Assembly: GCA_963774155.1 (NCBI GenBank)
Contig: CAVZDW010000005.1
Coordinates: 1 to 64,000 of the forward strand
Reading direction: 5' to 3'
DNA from: DASSUW01 sp963774155
GTDB taxonomy: Bacteria; Actinomycetota; Thermoleophilia; Solirubrobacterales; Solirubrobacteraceae
DNA length: 64,000 bases
Below the pieces are notes generated by a model. That model ran no database searches, was not told where the DNA came from, and saw only the letters and a program-made list of their open reading frames with translations. Within the stretch, counting starts at the first letter, position 1; the number at the start of each line of letters is the position of its first letter. Shown here in pieces: positions 8,314 through 16,901 of the stretch. A program made the translations under genes and the position numbers.

Positions 8314-10819
8314 CCACCAGCTCGTGCTCGCCGCGACCGGTGGCCACCGTGACCTCGAGGCCGCGGTTGGTCGTACGCGCGTGCCACTCGACCCGGCGCC
8401 CGTCGAGCCTCACGCTGCTCACCTTCGCGCCGCGCGGGAGCGTGTGCCCGAGCAGCAGCCGCTTGATCGGCGCGCGCGAGGCGTCGACCTTCGTCACGTA
8501 GCGGTTGCCGTCACGCGCGGCGCGCACGAGGTCGAGCCTGCCGTCGCCGAGCCGGATGTCCTCGCCGGCGATCGGGGCCGCGGACGGCAGCTGCGGCACG
8601 ACCGTGAGCACGTCGCGGCCGAGGTCCGGCTGCACGCCGAGCTGCTGGTGCACGACCGGCCACGCGGTGCCGTAGTTGCCCCATGCCTGCAGGAACATCG
8701 ACCGGCACGTCCAGCAGCGGTCGATGTTCTTGCCGAAGGCCGGTGACGGCACGATCTCCGGCATCGCGCCGGGCTGCTCGTCGGGCGTGCCGTTCGTGGC
8801 CGGCTCGGCGAACATCGTCTCCACGTTGGCGTCCGTGTAGCGCTTCTGCTGCTCGGCGCCGAGGCGCCCGTAGTTCCCCTCGCCGACCGACTGGATCGCC
8901 GTGTTGAGCGAGAAGATCGTCGCCTCGCCGGCGCCCGTCGGCCCGCCGCCGCAGCCGGTGTGGAACAGGCCGCGGTTGAGCGGGCGCTCGCCGCTGAAGC
9001 ACGGCGTCTCGTGCAGCGCCGCCGCGCGCGTCCCGTGGTCGCGCGACGCGAGCCCGGGGACTGCGCGGCCGTCGATCGTCAGCTCGGCCTCGGTCGGCGT
9101 CGCCGTGATCCAGTGCTTCTGCTGGATCTTCGCGCCGGTGGCGCTGAGCGAGTCCGCGTGCAGGCTCTGGGCGTCCATCCACCACTCGTCCTCGAACCGC
9201 TCGTACAGGTCGTCGGCCAGGCCCTTCGCCCACTCGTACGTCGCCCGGTCGTGCTTGGAGGCGGCCAGATCGGCGAGGTCGTAGAGGCCGCGGATGTAGT
9301 AGACGGTGTTGTCGAGCTTCTCCGGCCCCATGCCCTCGCGCTCGACGTTGCCGAGGCCCTCCGGCCAGCCGTCGTTGTCGGCGTCGAGGTTCTCGTCGAC
9401 ATAGCGCAGGTTGCGCTTGGCGAAGTCGTACATCTCGTCGCGGAACCTGTCGTTCCCGGTCCAGCGCCACAGCAGCGCCACGATGCTCGGGAACTTGACG
9501 GTCTCGTCGGTGTTCCCCGGGTCGGTGTTGGAGCCGAACCAGATCGAGCCATCGGTGACGATCTCGTGCACCACCTTGCCCGAGCGCGCGTTGGCGATCT
9601 CGGACACGTCGTGCAGCGCGCGCATATGGTCCATCGTCGGCTCGAACTGGCCGAGCGCGACGCTCGCGAACGCCGTGTACTCGCCGTCGGTGCCGAAGAT
9701 CCACGGGTAGTCGGGCCAGCCGGCGCCGCGGAAGCGCACGTGCCGGACCGTGCCGGCCGGCGGCGGGTACTGGCGACCCTGATCGACGTGGCGGATCTTC
9801 AGGTTCTCGGCCACCTGCGTGGAGTCGGCCAGGTTCTGCTTGCTCCAGTCGATGCCGTCCTGAAGGCGGCGGTCGCCGGGCAGCGAGACGCGCGACCAGC
9901 GGCCGAGCTCCTCGCGCGCCTCGATCTTGCGATCCAGCGCCCGCTCCGGGTTGCTCGTGGCGGCCTCGAGCTCCTTGCGCGCCGCCTGCAGGCCCTGGTC
10001 GGACCCGGCCACCGCCACCCACACGGTCTCGGAGTCGCGGCCCTTGATCCGCACCTCGTAGCGCAGCTGGCCGCCCCGGCCCTTGCCGAACGGCCCGTCG
10101 TCGCACTGACTGGGCGGTACCTCCGCCGTACAGACGTTGTTGCCCTGGTCGCCGCGATGCCCGGCTCCCGTGTCGCCGCCCGCCGGTCGACGATCGGAAG
10201 CGACGAGGGCCGCCCAGTCGTGCGTTTCTGCGTTGGGGTGAGGCAGCTTGCCCTGCTCGCGGAACACCAGCGCGCGGCCGTCGAAGGCCGCCGTGTCCGC
10301 CAAGTTGTCGCTCGCGTTCGGCGTGACGCCGCTGAAGCCCCACGGGTAGGCGCCCATCAGCTCCGAGTGGGCGTCCACCTTCACGGTCACGGTGCGCGTG
10401 CTGTGACCGCGGTTGGTCAGCTTCAGGCCGAACAGGACGGCGCGGCGGCCGTCGGGCGCGAAGTCGGTGCGCTGCAGCTGCAGGCCGGCCGTGTCGGGGA
10501 GGTCGAGCTCGGTGTAGCCCCAGCCGCTGCGGAAGCGTTTCGCCGGGCCGACCCACTGGTCGCCGACGCCGAACCAGACGCCGTCGACGAGCTTCAGCGG
10601 CGGCGTCCACACGCCGCCCATCTCGCCCGTGATGTGCCAGCCGTTCGCGTAGAACCGCCCGTCTTCGAAGCCGACGGCGTACGCCCGGTCGCCCGAGGCG
10701 AGGGCGCGCCGGTCCGCCAGCCGGTCCGACACTCCAAGCTCCGGCGCGGCCTGCGCCGCCCCCGCGCCGATCGTGGCCGCCAGGACGACTCCGGCGGCGA
10801 CCGCTCGCTTCACCCGCAT
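8300..10819 (-). CDS. Large secreted six-hairpin glycosidase-like protein
   Basis: An 839-residue protein with a signal peptide (residues 1-25, ending AQAAPE). An N-terminal beta-sandwich (about 30-290) is followed by an (alpha/alpha)6 barrel with WIFGTDGEYTAFASVALGQF, DNDGWPEGLGNVEREG and KLDNTVYYIRGLYDLADLA, as in secreted debranching or glucoamylase-like enzymes; a C-terminal beta-domain closes the chain. The ATG at 10819 is preferred over GTG at 10822 because GGAGGAG is then well spaced. Its stop overlaps the end of the convergent debranching gene by 14 bases. It is divergent from the LacI regulator and shares its operator. It probably degrades extracellular glucan for the importer. Confidence 0.75.
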   Translation of the reverse strand: MRVKRAVAAGVVLAATIGAGAAQAAPELGVSDRLADRRALASGDRAYAVGFEDGRFYANGWHITGEMGGVWTPPLKLVDGVWFGVGDQWVGPAKRFRSGWGYTELDLPDTAGLQLQRTDFAPDGRRAVLFGLKLTNRGHSTRTVTVKVDAHSELMGAYPWGFSGVTPNASDNLADTAAFDGRALVFREQGKLPHPNAETHDWAALVASDRRPAGGDTGAGHRGDQGNNVCTAEVPPSQCDDGPFGKGRGGQLRYEVRIKGRDSETVWVAVAGSDQGLQAARKELEAATSNPERALDRKIEAREELGRWSRVSLPGDRRLQDGIDWSKQNLADSTQVAENLKIRHVDQGRQYPPPAGTVRHVRFRGAGWPDYPWIFGTDGEYTAFASVALGQFEPTMDHMRALHDVSEIANARSGKVVHEIVTDGSIWFGSNTDPGNTDETVKFPSIVALLWRWTGNDRFRDEMYDFAKRNLRYVDENLDADNDGWPEGLGNVEREGMGPEKLDNTVYYIRGLYDLADLAASKHDRATYEWAKGLADDLYERFEDEWWMDAQSLHADSLSATGAKIQQKHWITATPTEAELTIDGRAVPGLASRDHGTRAAALHETPCFSGERPLNRGLFHTGCGGGPTGAGEATIFSLNTAIQSVGEGNYGRLGAEQQKRYTDANVETMFAEPATNGTPDEQPGAMPEIVPSPAFGKNIDRCWTCRSMFLQAWGNYGTAWPVVHQQLGVQPDLGRDVLTVVPQLPSAAPIAGEDIRLGDGRLDLVRAARDGNRYVTKVDASRAPIKRLLLGHTLPRGAKVSSVRLDGRRVEWHARTTNRGLEVTVATGRGEHELVVTAG

Positions 10820-10840
10820 CACGATCTCCTCCCGCTTTCG

Positions 10841-10854
10841 CTTAAGCGCTTAAG
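10841..10854. promoter_or_regulatory. LacI-family operator palindrome
   Basis: A perfect 14-bp palindrome CTTAAGCGCTTAAG sits in the short intergenic region between the divergent secreted glycosidase and LacI-type regulator genes. Its centre AAGCGCTT has the CG at the dyad that LacI/CcpA-type regulators recognise. It is also the most A/T-rich spot in the region. The probable reader is the adjacent LacI-type protein, which would control both itself and the glycosidase. Confidence 0.75.
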
Positions 10855-10879
10855 TCCCGTGTGGAACGATACCCCCTTC

Positions 10880-11917
10880 ATGGCCTCCGACAAACGACCG
10901 GATTCACGTCCTGTGAGGGCGCGCCGGCCGACGATCGACGACGTCGCCGCGCGCGCGGGCGTGTCGTCGGCGGCGGTGTCGTTCGCCGTCAACGACCGGC
11001 CGGGGGTGGCGGAGGCGACGCGCCGCCGGATCCTCGACGCGGCGGACGAACTGGGCTGGCGACCGAGCGCATCGGCGCGCGCTCTGACGGAGGCGCGGGC
11101 GCGCGCGATCGGCCTGCTGCTCGCGCGGTCCGTCGACCAGCTCGAGGTGGATCCGTTCTTCGTGCGCTTCCTGGCCGGCATCGAGCGCACGCTCGCGCGC
11201 AGCGACCACGACCTCGTCCTGCGGGTGGCCGAGCGGGTCGACCTCGGCGCCTACGAGCGGCTCGCCGCCGCCGGGCGCGTCGACGGGTTCCTGCTGTGCG
11301 ACGTCGAGCTCGACGATCCCCGGTTCGAGCCCCTGGCCGCGGCCGGCCTGCCGGTCGTCGTCGCCGGCCATCCGGTGTCGCCGTGCCCGTTCCCGTCGGT
11401 CGAGACCGAGCACGCGCGCGGGATGGAGGAGGTGGTCGCGCACCTGCTGGATCTCGGGCACCGCTGGATTGCCTTCGTCGGCGGGCCGGCGCACTACGAG
11501 CACGTGCAGGCGCGGCTGGCGGTGTGGCGATCGACGCTCGTCGCCGCCGGCGTCGAGCCGGGGCCGGTCGCGCACGCCGAGGCGGGCGAGGCGGCCACCG
11601 CGTCGCTGCTGGCGGCCGAGCGGCGGCCGACGGCGATCGTGTACGGGAGCGACCTGCTCGCCGCCGCCGGGATCGCCGCGGCGCGCTCGCACGCGGTCGC
11701 GATCCCGCGAGAGCTGTCGGTCACCGGGTTCGACGACTCGCCGCTCGCCGCGCTCGCGTCGCCGCCGCTCACCAGCGTCCGGATCGACTACGCGCAGTTC
11801 GGCGAGATCGCGGCGGCCACGCTGCTCGCCGCGATCGCCGGCCGGGAGCCGCCGCCGTACGAGGCGCCGGCGCCGGAGCTGATCGTGCGCGGGTCGACCG
11901 GGCCCGTCAAAGCTTGA
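10880..11917 (+). CDS. LacI-family transcriptional regulator
   Basis: A 345-residue repressor. Residues about 17-65 form the HTH: PTIDDVAARAGVSSAAVSFA, then the hinge ASARALTEARARAIGLLL. The rest is a periplasmic-binding-protein-like effector domain ending with the family signature ELSVTGFDDSPLAAL and PPLTSVRID. ATG at 10880 puts a short basic leader before the HTH. A perfect palindrome about 26 bases upstream is the likely autoregulatory operator. Context points to an alpha-glucoside as inducer and the glycosidase and ABC operon as targets, but no second palindrome was found before the ABC operon. Confidence 0.9.
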   Translation: MASDKRPDSRPVRARRPTIDDVAARAGVSSAAVSFAVNDRPGVAEATRRRILDAADELGWRPSASARALTEARARAIGLLLARSVDQLEVDPFFVRFLAGIERTLARSDHDLVLRVAERVDLGAYERLAAAGRVDGFLLCDVELDDPRFEPLAAAGLPVVVAGHPVSPCPFPSVETEHARGMEEVVAHLLDLGHRWIAFVGGPAHYEHVQARLAVWRSTLVAAGVEPGPVAHAEAGEAATASLLAAERRPTAIVYGSDLLAAAGIAAARSHAVAIPRELSVTGFDDSPLAALASPPLTSVRIDYAQFGEIAAATLLAAIAGREPPPYEAPAPELIVRGSTGPVKA

Positions 11918-11964
11918 GGGTTTCCACGATTTCGCCCGAGGCCGCCCGGCCGTAGCGTCGAGGC

Positions 11965-12639
11965 ATGCCTTCCAAGCTCCTCCCCCATCTGAGCTACGCC
12001 AACGTGATGGCAACGATTGCCGTGTTCGTCGCGCTCGGCGGGAGCTCCTACGCCGCGCTGCAGGTCACCAGCCGGAACGTCCCGAAGAACGCGCTCACCG
12101 GGGCCGACATCAAGAACCTCACCGGCAGGGACGTGACCAACGACTCGCTCACGGGCGCCGACGTGAAGAACCTGACGAGCGCCGACGTCGCCAACGGAAA
12201 GCTGCTCGCGGAGGACTTCGCGGCCGGCTCGCTTCCCAAGGGCGAGACCGGCGAGCCCGGGCCGCTCCCGGCCACCCTTCCGAGCGGCAGGACGCTCACC
12301 GGCGCATGGTCGTTCGGCATGGATTCGCCCGCCGGTCAGAACGTCACCGGAGCCATCTCCTACCCCTTCCCGCTGGCCGCGAGCCCCGAGCTGCACATCG
12401 TTCAGAAGGGGGACATGCCGCCGCTCCAGTGCCCTGGCACGGCCGCCGCCCCGGCCGCTCAGCGAGGTCACCTGTGCATCTACGTCGGAACCGTCAACGA
12501 CGAGGGCCCCGTGAAGTTCTACAGCGTCGTCGATGGCGACGAGGACGGTCCGTACACGCGCGGAGCGGCCGTCTACAAGCAAAGCGCGGTCGACCTGAGC
12601 ACATACGCGGCGGGTACGTGGGCCGTGACGGCTCCGTAG
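11965..12639 (+). CDS. Surface protein of the SYANVMATI family (lineage-specific)
   Basis: A 224-residue protein of unknown function. The N-terminus HLSYANVMATIAVFVALGG is a membrane anchor or uncleaved signal that I know from large paralogous families in Solirubrobacterales. It is followed by degenerate 'LTGADVKNLT' repeats (about residues 45-80), a short collagen-like PKGETGEPG segment, and a C-terminal domain with two cysteines. Probably displayed on the cell surface. Nothing around it indicates a partner; it ends five bases before the convergent M24 peptidase remnant. Confidence 0.72.
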   Translation: MPSKLLPHLSYANVMATIAVFVALGGSSYAALQVTSRNVPKNALTGADIKNLTGRDVTNDSLTGADVKNLTSADVANGKLLAEDFAAGSLPKGETGEPGPLPATLPSGRTLTGAWSFGMDSPAGQNVTGAISYPFPLAASPELHIVQKGDMPPLQCPGTAAAPAAQRGHLCIYVGTVNDEGPVKFYSVVDGDEDGPYTRGAAVYKQSAVDLSTYAAGTWAVTAP

Positions 12640-12643
12640 GACT

Positions 12644-13790
12644 TCACAGGTCGTACGCGTAGCGCGTCAGCGTCTCGCAGCCCGTCGTCGGTGATCAGCA
12701 GCAGGTCCTCGAAGCGCACGCCGCCGATCCCCTCGAGGCCCTCGATCCCCGGCTCGATCGCGACCACGTCGCCGGCGACGAGCGTCTCGCGCCGAGCCGA
12801 GCCCGAGCCATGGCGCCTCGTGCGACCTCGAGCCCGACGCCGTGGCCGAGGCCGAAGTAGAACCCGTGCGTCAGCCGCTCCCCGGGCTCTCGCGTGCGCT
12901 GGGTCGGGTAACCGGCGCGCTCGACGATCTCGGCCGCGATCGTCGTACAGCTCTCCGCCGGTGATCCCGGGACGCGCCGCGGCACGCGCCGCCTCCAGCG
13001 CCTCCCGGACGACGTCGCGCAGCGCGGCCACCTCGTCGGTCACCGTCGCCGGCGACGAACGTGCGCGTCATGTCCGCCCAGCAGCCGCTCGTCTCGTCGC
13101 GGGGCCACAGGTCGATCTCGATCGGCAGGTCGGCGGGCAGCGGCCCGGAGCCGGGATCGTGCCCGCCGCCGCCGACAGCGCGGACACCACCATGATGTCC
13201 GGCGGCGCGGGCGCGCCGGCCGCCGCACACGCCGCGCGGATCGCCGCCCGGACCGTCTCGGCCGTCAGCGCCTCGCCGGCGCGTAGCAGGCGGCCGTCGC
13301 CGCGATCGGCGCCGCGAATCAGCGCCTCGCCGGCCGCCATGCCGGCCTCGGCCGCGCGCTGCGCGCGCCGGATGCCGTCCAGCTCGGCCGGCGTTCTTGA
13401 CCCGCCGGCGTCCTTCGACGGCGCCCGCGTCGACTTCGACGCCGACGCCCGCGTCGCGCAGCCGGTCGGCGACCACGACCGGCAGGTCGCCCGGCACGAC
13501 CGCGTCCCGGATGCCCCACCGCTCGACGGCGCGGACCGCCGATCTCGAGCTCCGCCTCGTCGAGCGACATGCCGTCCTCGACGAGCTCGTAGAACCCGAG
13601 GTCCTCGGCGAGCAGCAACTCCGCGTCGGGCAGCACTTTCGCGATGCGCTCGGCCTCGAGCGAGCTCGTGAGCACGAGCGCCCGTCCTTCGCGAGCGACG
13701 AACAGGAACGGGTCCACGATCTCGAGCGGGATCTCGTGCCGCAGCGCCGGATAGCGGAGCGTGTCGCCGTAGCAGGAGGATCGTCGCCAC
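12644..13790 (-). pseudogene. M24 (Xaa-Pro aminopeptidase type), about nine frame changes
   Basis: Read across frames, this is a complete M24 'pita-bread' metallopeptidase: GTG at 13790, then YGDTLRYPALRHEIPLEIVD (N-terminal domain), VVPGDLPVVVADRLRDAGV, ADLPIEIDLWPRDE, ADMTRTFVAG, HGFYFGLGHGVGLEVHEAP, VAIEPGIEGL, VRFEDLLLITDDG and the end TRYAYDL. All five metal ligands (two Asp, His, two Glu) can be recovered. Frame changes of one base, mostly insertions, occur near 13772, 13528, 13391, 13172, 13045, 12940, 12815, 12795 and 12678. With intact conserved residues and no decay, sequence error is at least as likely as true inactivation. As written it encodes no functional enzyme. Confidence 0.8.
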
Positions 13791-13845
13791 GCGCCCGACA
13801 ATATCTACGGCTAGCCGCACCCTGCCGGCGCGCCGTCGCGTTATT

Positions 13846-13863
13846 GTTAACCCAGTGGTTAAC
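13846..13863. promoter_or_regulatory. Inverted repeat over the arsR start codon (probable operator)
   Basis: An inverted repeat GTTAACC-N4-GGTTAAC spans the GTG start (13855) of the ArsR-type gene. Such A/T-bearing dyads are where ArsR/SmtB dimers usually bind. Its position suggests autorepression of the downstream four-gene operon and a very short or absent leader, with TTATTGTTAAC as a possible -10 region. Confidence 0.65.
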
Positions 13864-14169
13864 GATCCGTTCAAGGCGCTGTCGCACCCGATCCGCCGCG
13901 GCATCGTCGAGCGCCTCGCCGCAGGCCCGGCGACGGTCGGCGACGCCACCGGCGGCTTCGGCGTGTCCAAGCCCGCGATCTCCAAGCACCTGAAGGTGCT
14001 GGAGGAGACGGGCGTCGTGACGCGCGTGGTCGAGGGCCGGACGCACCGGCTCTCGCTCGAGCCCGACGTGCTCAGCGAGGCGGCCGACTGGATGGATCGC
14101 CAGCGCGCCCTCTGGGGGCGCCTGTTCGACGTCGTCGACGAGTACCTGAAGGAGGAACGGTCGCAATGA
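13855..14169 (+). CDS. ArsR/SmtB-family transcriptional regulator
   Basis: A 104-residue winged-helix protein: ALSHPIRRGIVERLAAG, then the recognition region VSKPAISKHLKVLEETGVV and wing RVVEGRTHRLSL. It has no Cys-based metal site, so it belongs to the metal-independent SdpR-like group that is often found beside SRPBCC proteins. The GTG start lies within an inverted repeat that is its likely operator. Its stop overlaps the ATG of the DUF899 gene, so it heads an operon. The effector is unknown. Confidence 0.9.
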   Translation: MVNDPFKALSHPIRRGIVERLAAGPATVGDATGGFGVSKPAISKHLKVLEETGVVTRVVEGRTHRLSLEPDVLSEAADWMDRQRALWGRLFDVVDEYLKEERSQ

Positions 14170-14840
14170 ACACCCCGCCGATCGTCTCGCCGCAGGAGTG
14201 GGAGGCCGCCCGCGAGGAGATGCTGGTGAAGGAGAAGGAGCTGACCCGCGCCCGCGACGCGCTGGCCGCCGAGCGCCGCCGGATGCCGAGGATGGCCGTG
14301 GAGAAGGACTACCGCTTCGAGGGCCCGGACGGCCCGGCGAGCCTGCTCGACCTGTTCGACGGGCGCCGCCAGCTGATCGTCTACCGCTTCTTCTACGAGC
14401 CCGGCGTGGACGGCTGGCCCGAGCGCGGCTGCGGCGGCTGCTCGTTCCTCGCCGACCAGGTCGCCCACCTCGCGCATCTGAACGCCCGCGACACCACGCT
14501 CGCGTTCGTCTCGCGCGCGCCGCAGGCGAACATCGAGCGCTGGAAGGCGCGGATGGGCTGGGAGCATCCCGTGGTACACGCTCACGGACGACTTCGACGC
14601 CGACTTCGGCGTGGAGCGAGTGGCACGGCACCAACGCCTTCATCCGCGACGGCGACCAGATCTTCCGCACCTACTTCATCGACAGCCGCGGCGACGAGGC
14701 GATGGGGAGCACCTGGGCCTACCTCGACATCACCGCGCTCGGGCGCCAGGAGGAGTGGGAGGACTCGCCGGAGGGCTACCCGCAGACCCCGCCGTACCAG
14801 TGGTGGAACCTACCACGACGAGTACGACGGCGCCGCGTGA
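14166..14840 (+). pseudogene. DUF899 thioredoxin-like protein, three single-base insertions
   Basis: The first 135 residues are intact DUF899: VEKDYRFEGPDGPASLLDLF, YRFFYEPGVDGWPERGCGGC, FVSRAPQANIERWKARMGW. A one-base insertion near 14568 changes frame; the continuation WYTLTDDFDADFGV and EWHGTNAFIRDGDQIFRTYF is found in other frames after a second insertion near 14613, and a third near 14811 restores the frame for the ending YHDEYDGAA. The family has a thioredoxin fold but no proven function. ATG overlaps the arsR stop, and the stop overlaps the GTG of the next small gene. Sequence error is plausible because the coupling to both neighbours is intact. Confidence 0.8.
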
Positions 14841-14968
14841 TCGCTCACGTCGGGGGCGTGCCGCTGGAGGAGCTCCTCCCGTCGGCGACCGGCGCCGGCG
14901 CCGGACTGCTGATGGCGCGCGCCTGGATAATGCTGCGCCTGCGACGCCGACGGGAGCCCGGCACATGA
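14837..14968 (+). CDS. Small 43-residue membrane protein
   Basis: GTG at 14837 overlaps the DUF899 stop (GTGA) and its own stop overlaps the ATG of the SRPBCC gene (ATGA), so it is translationally coupled on both sides, which strongly supports it as a real gene. The protein has one hydrophobic segment (about residues 16-33, containing GAGAGLLMARAWIML) followed by a basic tail LRLRRRREPGT that should face the cytoplasm. Its function is unknown. Proteins this short are easily missed. Confidence 0.65.
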   Translation: MIAHVGGVPLEELLPSATGAGAGLLMARAWIMLRLRRRREPGT

Positions 14969-15422
14969 GCGACGACCACGACGCTGCGCATGGAGCGCAC
15001 CTTCCAGGCGCCCGCCCAGGCGGTGTTCGACGCGTGGACCAGCGAGGAGGTGATGCGGCGCTGGTGGCACGCCGAGCACGACTGGGAGACGACCGAGGCC
15101 GAGGTCGACCTGCGCGTGGGCGGCGCCGTGCGGGTGGTGATGCGCGACCCCCACGAGGACGTCGAGTACGGCGGCGGCGGCCGCTACACGGAGATCGACC
15201 CGCCGACCCGCCTGGCGTTCACCTGGATCTGGGACGGCAACGACACGCGGCAGCTGATCGAGCTCGACTTCGAGGAGACCGACGGCGTCACCACGGTCCG
15301 CTTCACCCACAGCGGCCTGTGGGACGAGGAGGCCGTGCGCTCGCACGAGGAGCGGCTGGGGCAGGGCGTTCGACAACCTCGAGCGCACGCTCGCCGAGAC
15401 TCAGCCCCCGAAGAGCGCGTAG
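14965..15422 (+). pseudogene. SRPBCC/AHSA1-family protein, two single-base insertions
   Basis: The core reads MERTFQAPAQAVFDAWTSEE, MRRWWHAEHDWE, GGAVRVVMRDPHEDVEYGGG, GRYTEIDPPTRLAFTWIWDG and TVRFTHSGLWDEEA, a START-like ligand-binding fold. A one-base insertion near 14984 separates the coupled ATG (14965) from this core; ATG at 14990 would avoid it. A second insertion near 15350 breaks the end, which should read AFDNLERTLAETQPPKSA. It is the last gene of the arsR operon, a common pairing in actinobacteria. Its stop overlaps the convergent M20 peptidase by 22 bases. Confidence 0.75.
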
Positions 15423-16600
15423 ACGGCGGCGCAGCGGCGCATGGCCGCCTCGTCGATGTACTCGCCGGGGCCGTGGGAGACGTCCAGCCGTCCGCCGCCG
15501 TAGGCGAAGGCCGGGATCCCGAGCTGTGAGTACCAGCGCGTGTCGAGGACTCCGGGGCACAGCCGGAAGCTCGGTGCGGCGCCTTCGACGGCCTCGATGC
15601 ACCGAGCGAGCGCCTGGGCGGCCGGATGGGTCTGCTCGGTGCTGCCGGACGGCTGCTCCTGCAGGACGTCGATGCCGACCGTGGCGCCGGCGGCGTCGGC
15701 TGCCTGGTTGATCATGCCCGTCAGCCGTTCGAGCTCCTGCTCGAGCTCTTCCTCCGGATTGAAGCGGCGGTCGATCGAGAACCACGCGGAGCCGGGCACG
15801 GCGTTGAAGCCGGCGCCGGATCCGGCCTGGCCGCCGACGACGAGCATCGAGCCTCGGGCCTCCTCGCTTTCGACCGGGAAGCCGGTGCGCTTCTCGAGCA
15901 GCTCGTGGGACAGCGCAGTCAGCGGCTCGGCGATCCGGATCATGTGCTCGAAGGCGTTGACGCCCTGGTGGACGTAGCCGACGTGCGCCTCGCGGCCCGA
16001 GGTCCGGACGCGCAGCGTGATCGCGCCGCGGCACGCGTGCCAGATCACGCCGCCGGTGGGCTCGGCGGTGACCATCGCGACAGCATCGCGGTCGATCAGC
16101 CCGGCCTTGCGCAGGTACCCGGAGCCGGCGGCGCTGCCGGTCTCCTCGTCGCAGACGAAGTGGAAGACGATCGTGCGACCGCCGAGCAGGCCCAGCGCGT
16201 CGGCGGCGGCGGCGCCGTAGAGCATCGAGACCAGGCCGCCCTTCATGTCGGCGCTGCCGCGCCCGACGATCCTGCCGTCACGGCGCTCGGGCTCGAACTG
16301 CGCAGTGCTCTGCGCGGGGACGACGTCGAAGTGCCCGTGGTGGTAGATCAGCGCGTCCCCGCTGCCGACACGCCCGCGCACGATCGTCGGTCCTTCGAGC
16401 GTTCCGGTCGGCGCGAGCTCGATCAGCTCGGGTGAGAAGCCCAGCCTCTCCATCACGTCGCGCAGAACGCCTGCGCATCGCGCCAGCTCGCGGCCCGGCG
16501 GGTTCTCCGTGGGGATGCGGACGAGCGCTTCCAGCAGCGTCGCCATCTCGTCGGCTCGGCCGTCCAGCCAGGCCCCTACGTCGGCGGTGCGATCGGTCAC
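15401..16600 (-). CDS. M20-family metallopeptidase / deacylase (ArgE-DapE type)
   Basis: A 399-residue cytosolic amidohydrolase. The metal site is visible: HGHFDVVPA (His, Asp), GRGSADMKGG (bridging Asp), CDEETGSA (catalytic Glu plus Glu ligand) and the C-terminal DVSHGPGEY His. The dimerisation domain sits in between (AHVGYVHQGVNAFEHMI). GTG at 16600 follows a good GGAGGAG and fits the family start. The acyl-amino-acid or peptide substrate is not determinable. It converges with the SRPBCC gene. Confidence 0.88.
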   Translation of the reverse strand: MTDRTADVGAWLDGRADEMATLLEALVRIPTENPPGRELARCAGVLRDVMERLGFSPELIELAPTGTLEGPTIVRGRVGSGDALIYHHGHFDVVPAQSTAQFEPERRDGRIVGRGSADMKGGLVSMLYGAAAADALGLLGGRTIVFHFVCDEETGSAAGSGYLRKAGLIDRDAVAMVTAEPTGGVIWHACRGAITLRVRTSGREAHVGYVHQGVNAFEHMIRIAEPLTALSHELLEKRTGFPVESEEARGSMLVVGGQAGSGAGFNAVPGSAWFSIDRRFNPEEELEQELERLTGMINQAADAAGATVGIDVLQEQPSGSTEQTHPAAQALARCIEAVEGAAPSFRLCPGVLDTRWYSQLGIPAFAYGGGRLDVSHGPGEYIDEAAMRRCAAVYALFGG

Positions 16601-16632
16601 GGCTCCTCCATCATCGTCCGCGCGGCACCCAC

Positions 16633-16856
16633 TGGGCAAGGCAAGCGCTTCGACAGCGAGTTCCTCCTGTTCAGCGACACGCCTCGAGACGCTCCTGCGC
16701 GGCCTCGGCGCCGACACGATCGTGATCAGCGCGGCGCGGACGAACATGTCGATCGAGCACACCGCCCGCCACGGGGCCGACGCCGGGTTCGACGTCGTGG
16801 AGGTCAGCGACGGCACGTCGACCGTCGCCGAGATCGCGGGCGCGCTGGGGGGTTAG
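16633..16856 (+). pseudogene. Remnant of an isochorismatase-like hydrolase
   Basis: Only the C-terminal half is left. It reads KRFDSEFLLFSDT, then after a one-base shift near 16683 LETLLRGLGADTIVI, SAARTNMSIEHTARHGADAG and FDVVEVSDGTSTVAEIAGAL. The family normally has a catalytic Cys in the TN-x-C-VE segment; here the position reads TNMSIEHTA with Ser in place of Cys. The N-terminal half with the catalytic Asp and Lys is missing, replaced by the start of the M20 gene. No usable start codon or RBS is seen. Confidence 0.6.
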
Positions 16857-16901
16857 CCGCCTGGAAGGCCGTCTCACACGGTCTCTATCGTTGTTGGGTC
16901 C

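Noticed and set aside
8960..10860. Long open frame on the plus strand running into the LacI gene
   Set aside because: It is antisense to the secreted glycosidase, Arg/Ala/Val-rich as expected of a high-GC shadow, and the LacI homology starts only at 10880.
12644..15422. Programmed ribosomal frameshifting
   Set aside because: There are too many sites (about 14) in unrelated genes, without slippery heptamers or a common structure; errors or mutations are simpler.
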